Source of the DNA: Merluccius polli
Taxonomy: Eukaryota; Chordata; Actinopteri; Gadiformes; Merlucciidae
Assembly: GCA_030340625.1 (NCBI GenBank)
Contig: JAOPHQ010002355.1
Coordinates: 1 to 64,000, forward strand
DNA length: 64,000 nt
Direction of reading: 5' to 3'
Below, in pieces: positions 24,601 through 36,900 of the stretch. Positions within the stretch are counted from its first letter, which is position 1; each line of letters starts with the position of its first letter. A program made the position numbers and the translations under genes. The notes below the pieces were generated by a model. It made no database searches. It was not told the origin of the DNA and saw only the letters and a list, made by a program, of their open reading frames with translations.

Positions 24601-27600
24601 CAATTTATTTATTTCCTTATCCAAGTTCTTTTTAGCTGTGAATCCTAGCACTATTCCCCTTATATATGCTTTAAATGTGTCCCATATTATACCAATTTCC
24701 GGTCTATTTTCAGGGTTCCCAACATTAACATCAGTTTGAATAAATAAATCAATATGGTTTGGATACAGTGTCACTGCCTGTCAAAGCATGGAACATTGGA
24801 AGGGCACATGACATCTCTGGTCCAAGGCATGCAGCTATTTGGTGGTTTGCCAGGTAGCGAAAGCTCTTGCCAGTTCTAAATGCTAGCCACAGTTCACGAC
24901 CAACAGCTAAGACCACAACATCAATGTCAACAGTGCAAATGAGGGTGGTGGCCATGCTGTGCAGCAGCATATGACTATTAGGGATGAGCGAGTACAGCAT
25001 TATCTGTATCTGTTAACCATATGAATTATCTGTATCTGTATCTGTACTCGGAGTGGGCGGGGCCTACCCCGGAAGTGGGCGGGATTTAACCCGGAATTGT
25101 CCTGACATGAGCGAAGTTTTAACCGGTATGTTCTTTTAAGCATGCAATTGATATGGGTTGATCAGAAATTGTTATTTATTGCTGATTAGAAAAGTATTTA
25201 CAGGACAGCATCAGCATTGGAAAAAAAAAACTCTGACGACCGGCAGGGAGAGGGAGAGCGAGAGAGTGTGTGTGTGTGTGTGTATGTATGTGTGTAGCTT
25301 GATTTCCAATATTTATACCACTACTAGCTTTATTTTTTCACAAAATACAGCAAGAAAGTGTCGGACACCGTGCGTGAAGTAAAAAAAAACTGGTTAGAGC
25401 CAGGCAGCCAGATGACGGTTAAAAAAAGAAAAAGAAAAAAAAAAATCTCCGACAGGCAGAGACGCAACGCGAGTCGGCACCACGTCTGAACGAACCCGCG
25501 TTTACCAGAACTCTACTGGTTCATAAGTAAGTACCAACCTAACTAATAACAAACCTGAAGCTGAAGAAACCCTAAACATTAACGGAAAACGACCCGCGAA
25601 CCTGAGTGACTGAGGGAGGGACAGAGAGCTGTTCTGTGTGTGAGTGATCAAAGCGACACAACAACACATCTGCATTGTGTAGGGGAGGGGCGCTGTAGCC
25701 TATCACAGAACGCTGACACAGTCAGCTACCCAATGAGGATTTTCATTCAATCCGAGCACAGATATTGACTCGTATTACTCGTATAATACTCGTACTTGTG
25801 ACAAATGTATAACCGCACATATGTATCAACAGGCTGTAATATATACACATAGCCACTAGGGAATAGAAATAAATATATAAGTTGTATTAACCGCACCTGG
25901 CCACCAGATGGCAGCACACATAATACACTGGGGGCGGGCGCTCAACACTAGCCAATCAGAGCATAGTATGCGTCATAGAGGCCACGCCTGCCCAGGTACT
26001 ACCAAACCACACATCTGGGGGAAGAGCAGAAATCCCCAGGCAGCGTATCTATTAGATATCCAGCTAAGGGTAGCTCCACACGTGAACTATACATACCTCT
26101 CCTTTTGCTTCATAGATAATATACCTAAAGCTAAACAAATAAAGTGAGTTAAAAGCGATCCTGTGTCGGGGGGCCTTCTTCCTCAAAGAACATCACTACA
26201 TACTCGGCAAAAGTGCTTTATCCGTACCGGATACTCGTTTCAGCCAAGTATCCGGCTCAACTCTAATGAGTATCAACTTCTTCATAGCTGCATGGGGCCA
26301 GGGTGTGGAGATCCTGCAGTCGCTGTGCAGCCTTCAAATCAGTGAGGACAACTTCCTTGTCTTCCTCACATGATGCCTGAAAGAGGACCTTGGACAGGAA
26401 ACTGAATAGTTCTGTCTTGAAGGTGTCAACCCACAGAAAGGTCTGCCCTTCCCAACCACACGTCTCCTTACACCCTTTCCGCACTTGGCTCTTGATGTGC
26501 CTTTCAGGGAGTCATCCTTGTAAGTATCCCAAATGAGGTCCACACGTGACACACTGCGCAGCTGAGAAGAGATATATGGGAGGAATACCTGCTGGGCATA
26601 TTCATCAAATGTCTTGGCACCTGCTGGCTTCATCATCTGAATGATGGCAGCTCCATCAGGAACTACACAGGTAGCATCAGGGGCTTTAGTCTTAGCTGGA
26701 GACAGGTCCTCCAGGCATGTCAGAAGGTCACTCTTGGTCCCAAGTCGTAATCTTCCTCCATCGGAGAGTGCTGGTGGCCATGCTTGGTTCTTATGCTGAA
26801 AGAATAATCTGCAATCTCTTTGCTGTCAAGAACAAGCAGGTCTTCGCTTTCCTCTTTGAATGGGTTGCCCAGTTCTTCCATTCCATTGACGAGTGAATAG
26901 ACATCTTTCCTAAATGCTTTCTGCACACTTGCTGTCTGATCATGGTGGAGCACCTCATCTCATCTTCCCTTGAGCTGGTGTGCATGTTGCAGCTGTGCAA
27001 GTCCTCAATCAGCGCTGCAACCTCAGGGCCAGCTACCATCCACCGCCTGAGGGCACTAGGGTTGTCTGTAAGACCTACCGCCCCTCCATCACTCTTGATG
27101 CAAGCATTATTCTGCTCATCTGGGTGTCTTGTTGGTAGTTCAGTCATGTCATGGAGATGAACTGGGATCCAGCGGGCATAGTTGGTATGGACCACAGCAA
27201 AGAACCAGGGGATGAGTTCTGTCAGAGCATCGATGTACATGCTGAAGGAGGACTGCCGCAGGGATCGCACATAGACCAGTAAACACAGCTCCAATGCCAT
27301 GACTGTTGCCCAGTACTGGAATTGAGGGCGGCTCTCTTCCCTCTTTGAGCACCATTGTCAAACCCCAAAGGCTCATCATTGCAATCTTTTGAAACTTAAA
27401 AATGCGCTATTAAGTGTCTATAATCAGCACAAGTGATTTCATTGCTTATTATTAATATTATTGAAATTACATAGTTATGTGTACAGTGATATATTGGGGA
27501 GGACAAATTATATTTTTCCCACAATGGGTGTTGTGTCCCCGTCCCCCCTGGGATTTTCGCCTATGCTACTAGTTGTACTATATTTATCAATGGGACGTCA

Positions 27601-30600
27601 ACATTCTACATAAGTATAGGTATGTTACTTATGTGCTTCTGTACTTTTCTAAAAAAAAAAACAATGTTTGCTCTAGTATCTGACAAAATAATACTACGAG
27701 TATTGTTTTTACTGATTCACGGCACTATATAATAAGATAATGAAATGACCAATTACTTTGTAAAGGTCCATAGAATGTGAGTGAGTATTTTATTTGGTTC
27801 TCAGGGCTACTAGGATCTAGATTATGTCCTGTTATTGCATGTGGGTCCAATGGGATAAGAAAGTTTGACCAACCGCTGGTGGCCATTTTGAAAAATGGCT
27901 GCCACGGCCACCAGGGTGCAAGTTTGGGATGGCCCAATATTGAGTTTTGTTCCCAATATATCTATCAACACATCTGCCAAATTTGGTGCTTTTATCACAA
28001 AATGAACAATTGTTATGCAATGTTGAGTTATGCCGTCCCACTATAAAAAAGAATAGGAATAACAGAATAAAATTGACTAAAATAAATAAATAAATAAATA
28101 CAACATCAGTTAAAAGCCAAATTAAATAGGTGGGTCTTGAGCCTATTTTTAAAAATATCAACACTCTCTGCGGCCCTCAGGTCCTCTGGCAGGCTATCTC
28201 ACAGACGGGGGCCATAGTACTGAAAAGATGCCTCACCGTAGGTTAGTGTTTTAACTTTGGGGATTATTAATAGGCCAGTGCCGGAGGATCGAAGGGCGCA
28301 TATGGTAGGGAGAGTTCATATGGTAAAAGCAATTCTGAAAGATAAGAAGGTCCAAGACCCCTAAGACATTTAAAAACCATTAAAAGGACCTTAAAATCAA
28401 CCCTAAGACACACAGGGAGCCAATGCAGTGATTTTAAAACCGGTGTAATATGTGCCCGCTTTCTGGTCTTCGTCAGCACACATGCTGCAGAGTTCTGTAA
28501 AAGTTGTAAACCTGAGATATTTCTTTTTGGAAGACCAGAAAGCAGGGCATTACAGTAGTCAATACGACTGGAGATAAAAGCATGCATTAGTGTCTCCGTG
28601 TTAGTACGAGAGAGAAAGGGGCAGACTCTGGCTATGTTCTTTAAATGGTAAAAACCTGTTTTTGTTACATGTTACATATGTGGAATAAAATTGAGCTCAG
28701 AGTCAAAGATGACGCCCAGATTCTTTACCTGATCGGATGGATTTAAAGACAGTGTTTGACGTTTTAATAAAAGTTTCTCTCTCTGCACCTTAGGATCAAT
28801 AATTAAAACCTCAGTCTTGCCCTGGTTGAGCTGTGAGGAGTTTTCTGTCATCCAGGAATTGATGTCTAAAATACATTAGAAAGGGCATCAATTGGCCCTG
28901 TGTCATCAGGGGACATGGATATGTACAGCTGCGTGTCGTCCACATAGCTGTGAAAATTGATACCATGCCCCCTGATGACATTTCCCAGAGGGAGCATGTA
29001 TAAATTAAAAAGTACAGGACCTAAAATTGAACCTTGGGGCACACCACATTTAATTTCATGAATCTTTGAGGAGCATGAGTCCAAACCTATGAGAAATTTT
29101 CTATCCGTGAGATAAGAACTAAACCATTGGAGGACAGTACCAGAGAGGCCGACCAGGTGTCTTAGTCTGTTTAAAAGAATCGGGTGATGTACTGTATCAA
29201 AGGCAGCGCTTAGATCCAGTAGCACAAGGACTGTAAGCTTGTGTGAGTCCAAGTTGCACCTAAGATCATTAACAATTTTCAATAGTGCAGTCTCTGTACT
29301 GTGGTTCGTCCTAAATCCAGATTGAAATTTCTCAAAAACAGAAAGGTTACTTAAAAAATCATTCAACTGAATAAAAACAAGTTTTTATAAAATGTTACTT
29401 AAGAATGGTAAGTTGGACACTGGTCTATAGTTATTAAGAACATTAGGATCCAAATTGTTCTTCTTAAGAAGGGGTCTCACTACTGCCGTTTTAAGGGCAG
29501 CAGGGAAAGTACCCGTCTGAAGAGAATGATATTCAAGAGCTCATCTTCAAAGAATCCATAAAACGTTTTAAAAAGTGATGTGGGAATAGGATCTAAAAGG
29601 CAAGTTGTTGGTTTTACTTGGGGGGGAAAACTCTACCAAGCATCTCTGCATCAACCAGGGCAAAACTGTCCAGTGTTTCCTCGGTTAAAAACAAGCATTC
29701 TAAGGTATTAAAAACAGTATTTTGATTAGATGAAATAGAGGATCTTATACAATCAATTTTGCCCCTGAAGTGGTCTGCAAAGTCCTCACAAAGGGAGTCT
29801 GTAGGAGAGTTTTGATATCTGTTAAAATCAGGGTTGATTAGAAGATAAATAGTATTAAATAGGATGTTTGGGTTATTTTTATGATCAGTGATTATGTTGG
29901 TAAAATAGCTATTTCTTGCATTCCTGAGAGCATTGTTGTAACTTTTTAATTGCTCACGGTATATTTGTTGATTAATTGTTCATTTATTTTTCCTCCATTT
30001 CCGTTCAGCTACCCTGCAATTTCTTATCAATTTTTTGATCTCATTTCTCCACGGGGCTGTCGGTTAGGCAGTACTTTCTTGGTGGTTAGAGGAGCTACGA
30101 GATCAAGTGTTGATTCCAGTTTCTTAGTAAAATGTTCAAAAATAAAATCGCAAGGTGCAGGTGCAGTAGCTGAGGAATGCTTACCCAAGATTTCAATAAA
30201 ATTTGCAGCCACTTCTGAGGTAATATAGCGTTTCCTGACTGTTCGTATGAAGCAGACAAACACTTACCTTCCTTGATCACCTGATTTATCTGCATCATAT
30301 ACATATCATGTGAATTTTGTTCTTCGTAGCTTTCCATTGTAACACGATACACTGAGGACAGAGGGGTTGCACACCATTATCCTGCTTGACCCTTGGTATC
30401 TCTCTCTAACTTACATATATTTACGTATACACAATGAAACACACATTCTCACCATAATTTATCTTTGCTTCAGTATCACAGGCCTTCTGTTTTCGATTGT
30501 AATTGTCGATTTTACCCTTCTTTTGCATACTGCAGTCCTCTGGAAATACAAAGTCGGTACAAAAATATTCAGCTTTTAAGTGAAATTACATGAAACTAGG

Positions 30601-31043
30601 TAAAAACTTGTAACGCTTGTAAACACTTGTAAACGCTCAAGGTACGTGTCCACAAGATCTGCCATTTCCACGCATCCCATTCATTGTGTATGTGAGCAGT
30701 CCTGCAATGCATTCTGGTAGCGTGGCATTGAGTTTTTGGCACACCCCTTATTTGCATGAAGTTGAGTTCTCGTCTACTTGATGCAAATCCAGGGCGTCCG
30801 GCGATACTCACCGCCTCTGGAAACTCCTGAAAAACCTTTAAACTAACCATTGTCGATCTAAAATAAAGACAGATTCAGCCACTGCATGGCTTATTTCTCA
30901 CCTGAAATGTTTTCTATTTAGCTGTTATATTAGATAATTTGTGAGGCGGCCACCATGTTGGTCCGGTTTGAAATCTGAAAGCAGACGGTTCATAACGGAA
31001 AGCTTTTGGCCAATCACGTGCAGCCAGAAAGTGTTTGCACAGG

Positions 31044-31134
<91 letters not shown>

Positions 31135-33906
31135 ATAAAATGTATTTTAGTACATGTTTGCACCCCTAGTATCTTACAGGCCAGTAGAGGCCACTGTACC
31201 TTCTCCTACATAGTGGAAAGGGAGGGGTGAGGGGTATTCAGTTGGTTGCAATATGCAACCTCACCACTAGATGCCACTAAATCCTTCACACTGCACCTTT
31301 AAACCTGCACTATGTACCTTTTCTACTGCAGCTTTTTACCCCATTCAAAAATATCTGAAAGAGAAAGTTTCTCAAGAATAAAACACACCCATCCAGGGGT
31401 TTAAATGATTTCAGTTTAACCCAATAACATATCTTATTTGACAATCCAATAAGCAGGTTTCGTGTCTGGTGTTCCACCCGCATAGTTATGGGCATGATCA
31501 TTTGGAATCCATTAGTCCTACTATGTTATAGCAGAACTTCTGGGGGAGACGGCACAGAGCCTGGGCTGGAAACTAACAACTGCAAGGGATGAAGTTATGC
31601 CTTGTTTCCTGTTTCATTACGGAGATGTTCTACTGATCGTGATCCCCTTACAAGTCTGATTTGTGAGACTGTGGGCATTAAGTTAATCAAAACATTTACA
31701 TTGTTTACCTTCGGCACATGTGCATACATCTTGCATATCATCTTGACAGATTCTACGTATTTGTCCTTGCTCTCTAACTGGATGGTAAAATGTCACACAC
31801 TGTTTTGCTGTAATGACAAAAAATGGGAGAGATTTGTTTGCAATGCAGCACTTAATAAGATCAGAATTTTTATACATGCATGCATATTTTTTTACATATG
31901 CTTATACACACACAATTTATGTGTTTTCATATGTGTATACATAGTTATGTGACAACTATATGACAAAGCAGTGGGTGGTTTTGTAGAGTTTTGGTACTCA
32001 CGATCATAGTACTCATAGATAGATACGGCTGCTGGTTCTAAGACACCAACTCTCATTTGCTGTCGGATCTTGAAAGCCACTTCCTCTCGCTGTTTGTGCG
32101 ACACCTGAAGAGAGCAAACAAAAAGGTTGTAACTAGGTAGTTGTGTAGATAGGGTGATAATGTGGTCATATGCACAATGGGGAAAAGTAAAGTGGCTTAC
32201 CTTGTCCAGGTAAATGATAAGAGAGCCTCTGTCTGACAGAACTTTGTTCATTTCATACTTTGAAATGGTTCTGTCAACATTGTTGGACAACTACATGCAC
32301 ACAAACACGTTACTGCAATGTATTCACAGGTCTTGTTATTGTTTAACACATTACAAAAATGACTTACTTTGTCGAGATCCGCTACATCAGAGGTATAACC
32401 AGTAAGCAAACCAATATCCAAGATTGTCATGCCTGCATCTTTGTCCATATCCCTATACCTGGAAAAAGAGTTATATGTATAGCATGTATCGAATAATAAT
32501 GCACGCCGCGGGGGCTAAGAAAGGGTTTGCCTCCGCAAAGTGCATTATTTTTTGATACATGCACACCTCATTGTCCCATACATTTATATAATAAACTACT
32601 GGTATTACCTTCCAAATAAAAATAAATTAACAAATCGTGGTAAGTCTACTTACAACATCTCTACTTTAAGCGTGTATGCATTTCCATCCCCAGCTATTTG
32701 TTCCAGAAGACAAGCAAAGGATGAACAGAACATTAAAATGGTAGGATGAAATTAAATAGTACATCTTAGTAATGTGTATTGTGTAGGCCTACTGCCACAT
32801 TTTGCTGCATCTGTGTATTTAACATTTACACAAATATAACTGTTCAGAAAATACAAAAATGCCATTAAAACCCTAATAATATACTTAATCATAAGGAAGG
32901 AGAGGACACATTTTCCAAGAAAAATTAAAATGATGTGAAGACATTCAGACAGATAGAAGGTAGATCAAAATACTGGAAGTGAGACATTGACCAGTTCACC
33001 TGTTTTAGACATTGACACATTGAGTTCAAATCTCTCACAGTTGTTCAACTTTGTGTGGGCTGTAGGCCGTGCATAATACAGTGACACTACCTGAATACAC
33101 ACACACGCACACACACAAACATATTATTACTTATGTATTTGATATAAATATATACTTATTTCAATGTTCGTATGTTATTTTAAAATAATATAGTATCAAT
33201 GACCAAACAATATAGCAATGCTAAAACATGTATTTATATTTATTCCCATTTGTAGGATTTACAATACAAATATCAGCCACCCTATGCCCCGTAATACATA
33301 CTTCTTAATTGCAATATAATTATATACAAATATTGAAAAATATGTAAGCATAAATATAAAAAATCCTCACTGATACAGTAGCTTCACCTGTTCCTTTGGC
33401 CGTTATGTTCACGTCCATGTTAATGGAGTTCTGGAGCTGTTGACATTCAGACATATATAAATAAATGAAACCCTGACCTTAAATACAATTTATAATGTTT
33501 CCACCTTTTATAAAAACTATTTATGATATATTTATGATATATATATATATATGATATATATATATCTCCCCCGTCGGTCGTAGGTCTGGGCAGTGGCGCC
33601 TGCACGGGCTTACCTGGGCTTCAGCCCGGGGCCTCGGCCAATCAGGGGCCTCTTATTATATAAATATATATTTATATAAATAAATAAATATATATATAAA
33701 TATATATTTTAAAAAAGATGATAAACGTCCGTATTCGCGGTGTCATTACTGCCCCCCCCCCCGTCAACAATCGCGCACCTCTCCCCCTCCGGTCAACAAT
33801 CGCCCCCCCCCATTCAAATGAGCCATTCTAATCTAGATTAATCTAGATTAATTCCAAGATTACAGTTAGATTAATCTAGATTAAAGAAATTAATCTATGC
33901 CCAACA

Positions 33907-33965
<59 letters not shown>

Positions 33966-36900
33966 TATGAATGCCTATTGGAAAAATAGAAAGCAGTAGC
34001 TATTGTAAAGTGAAAAAAGCTATGTTTATTTATACTTACCCTAGTAGTTCTAGTCTGAAAGGCATTCTGCTTGTTGAATACGTAACTAGGTACTTCAGAG
34101 CGACCTGGTACTTGAATCTCTATCTCCATTTCATTTTGAACATTACTTGCCATCACCCAATACTCTGCAAGTGCCTGATACACCATGGTTGTTGACTGGA
34201 CATAAAAGAAAAATAACAAATAAATTATAAACTATTACTTTTTATTATTAGCATTCTCATTCTTCACATTGATATGAGATTATACCTTGTTATCACCAAT
34301 TGCTATGAATTGATACGTTTTTTTTGTCTGAAAAGTGGAAACTTTTTGGCCTCACAGAACAAATAAAACATGTTTTCTCATCTGACATATATCCAGGGGT
34401 GCACATAACTGGTACGCAAGTACGCATGCGCGCCCATAATCAGCGATGCGTAACGTCACTTGTGCCACTACAGCGCTTTTGCGTAACTCACCATCAGGTC
34501 ATCAAAATAAAACTACACGTGTATCTTGTACTACTTCTGCGTTTCCCCACCTGCAAAAAAAGGCAAACGGAGCCGCAGCGCTGTGTGCCCTGTGCACCGC
34601 GCGCACACTGGAGAACTGCGCAAAATCAGCTGATCCGTTACTGTGAGACATCCGTGCTCATCCGTACTGTGAGACATCCGTTACTCGCTCCGTGGCAGTG
34701 ACGGACTGGACTGGACCCCCCCCGTCAACAACTCCACCCGCGGTGGAATCGCCTTTATCATTATCGAAACGACGCTACGTGTGGAGTGCGTACCGAACAC
34801 CATCTCCTGGTACTCAAATGAGTAACTCACTAAAAAAGTTATGTGCACCCCTGCATATATCATCAAAAGACCAAGACACATATTGAAAGACAAAACAGAC
34901 AGATGTTTATAGCAGGATGTGTGACTAGGGTGTAAACAAACAAAATAATGTGTGAATCATGATCATCATTGTGTCATCCATCTTCACACAAGGTAAGTTT
35001 GTGTTACATGTCTTGAGACTAACTGAATAAATATTATCAGTGCACAGAGTTCCAATTTGACAATCTGCAATCCCCAATGGATTGTGGATACACTCAGTAC
35101 GTTTACATGACACTCAAGAAGGTCGACTTATTGGCTTAGTCCAACTATGATTGGATTACTAAGATGCATGTATACACCTTAGTCTAGCTATAATCGAATC
35201 GAATTGGCTTACTCATAGTCGAGTTAAGACCCCTAGATAATGTGATTCATAGTCGAGCTAAGCGTGCATGTAGCCAATCGAATTGGCTTATGCGTTGATT
35301 TGCGTTCTGCGCATGCTCGAGATCTTTTCCCGGGGCCATGAGCCGGAAGTAGAAGGAGACGATAGTCGTGTTGTTGTTGTTGTTGTTGTTGTCACCGACG
35401 TCGGATAAGGGATAACAAGAAACGGCGATTTATTTAAAAAGGTGGCGCAGAAGATGGAGGAAGCCGGTGAATGTAGTTACCCCCTATAAGAATTGTGTCC
35501 CGGCCGCGGGAGCGCGCATGGCATGCATTCATTAAAGGTGGAAGCACACGGACACTACGCTTCCATTTCACCCAAGGCTGAATTAAAAGTACATGTTTTT
35601 CTAAATGTGGGTCATCAACGAGGTTGTAAAGTAGTAACTTCGGGCACATCTGTCAAAATAAATGTTTTTTTCTCCCGACGTGTTTATGATCTTTATTCAT
35701 TCATTGCGCCGCGGCGGGGAATGTATACGGACGGGCGGCGGAGGCGGAAAAATATGTTTTCAGCAGACAGCTGTCAACTAACTTTGGGTCGGCGATTTAT
35801 TTAAAAAGCTGGCGCAGAAGATGTAGTTACCCCCTATAAGGAGTGTATCATCATCAACATGCATTCAGTACACACTACTCTTCGATTTAACCTAAGCCTG
35901 AATTAAAAGTCCATGTTTTTCTAAATGTTGCTCATCAACGAGGTTGTAAAATAACTACGATCTTTATTCATTCATTGCGTCGCGGCCGAACTGACGGCGG
36001 TATTCTCTGATATTGTGAATCTTACAGACTGCGTCGGGTTCTCCGACTCTCTGGTACTTCCACAACAAGTAAAGACTCCTAGTCGGGTTTATCTCGCCCA
36101 TGGGGAAAAGGAATTGGGGGAAATTAACTTTGGCTTTGACTCTCTGAAGTCCAGACTGAAACGCGACATGGAGGAGAAAGCGATGTTTCAGCAGACAGCT
36201 GTCAGTTCACTTCGGGTCCATATCATTTCTCCGACACTCCGCTCAGCTGTCAGTTCCGAAGTGAACTGACAGCTGTCTGCTGAAACATCGCTTTCTCGAA
36301 TGAGTTTGTTGTTGCTGGTGACGTAAAGAGGTCAACCGGTGGCTCTATTAGCACTAGTTGAAATGGGCACAGCGCCACCTATCGTACCGGGGCATGACAC
36401 TCTTTGGCCAATGAATCGATTTACTCACCGCCATGTATACGCGGACAATTGCAGTTGTCCAATTGAGGAGCATAGTCGAGCTATGGCTTTAATCGAATTT
36501 AGCTGTGCATGTAAACGTACTGACTGACTTCTGAGTTTGCACAGCTGTTGCTAAATCTTCAGCCTGATAGAGCTAGATACATTTAAACCTGGCAGCCCAG
36601 CAGAGGCCCTGATGCAGATGCCATGTCTACAAGGGCATCCTGTAGCCAATTTAATGAGAGGGACCTTGAAGAGTCTGCCAGTACCCCTAGGGATGATTCC
36701 TAGCCAAGTGGTCCTAGCTTAACTGAAGGCTCAGATACCAGTCGGGACAACGTTAAGTTGGTGGTCCGCACGTTTAGGGCTTGATGAGCCCTCAGTAATG
36801 CCTGCCCAGATAAGCACCTTGCCACAATGCCATGCAATGGATGATTATCTGATTAAATGCTATGACACTGCAGCTCGCATGGGGCGTCTTGGGCACACAC

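Larger units (their letters stand above)
20209..24759 (-). mobile_element. L1-type LINE insertion, 13-bp TSD
   Basis: TGGATACAGTGTC occurs at 20196-20208 and 24760-24772. A T run follows the left copy, i.e. the poly(A) end of a minus-strand element. ORF2 parts run right to left. The copy is 5' truncated (only the late endonuclease-RT linker remains) and carries a MITE and TA repeats in its 3' part. Confidence 0.88.
19674..27385 (-). pseudogene. uncharacterised repetitive protein, Cys-rich C-terminus, in three pieces
   Basis: Pieces in gene order: 27385-26266, 24978-24773 and 20208-19674. The N-terminal piece has MALELCLLVYVRSLRQ, IPWFFAVVHTNYARWIPVHL and ALRRWMVAGPEVAAL. The middle has VDLIWDTYKDDSLKG, SYEEVDTH, DIDVVVLAVG and FHALTGSDTV. 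The C-terminal piece has IPPTQAALVEHVKRAVYQ and GHIWGETL, ending in SCGCKSGCRKCCRCKK and a CFCEGEC tail. I recall this layout from repetitive uncharacterised proteins in fish and marine invertebrates, but know no function; no catalytic motif is proposed. At least two frameshifts (near 26.9 and 19.79 kb) besides the insertions make it non-coding today. The cysteine tail suggests metal binding (inference). Confidence 0.6.
19198..28043 (-). mobile_element. candidate DNA element with inverted ends around an uncharacterised Cys-rich ORF
   Basis: The left end (19198-19330, +) and right end (27895-28043, -) are inverted copies. Shared blocks are GGCATA, ATTGTTCATTTTGTGATAAA, CCAAATTTGG, ATATTGGGCCAT and a (C/G)TGGC(T/A)GCC box. 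Between them lies a single decayed minus-strand gene (19674-27385), interrupted by an L1 (20209-24759) and a hAT element (24979-26265). Taking out the insertions leaves a unit of roughly 3 kb. I infer that the inverted ends belong to the gene; no target duplication could be fixed, and the arms are diverged. Confidence 0.55.

Noticed and set aside
30596..30850. 84-residue minus ORF as a C3 exon
   Set aside because: The C345C segment needed here is fully supplied by exons 30453-30539 and 31709-31807; this ORF lies in a MITE remnant.
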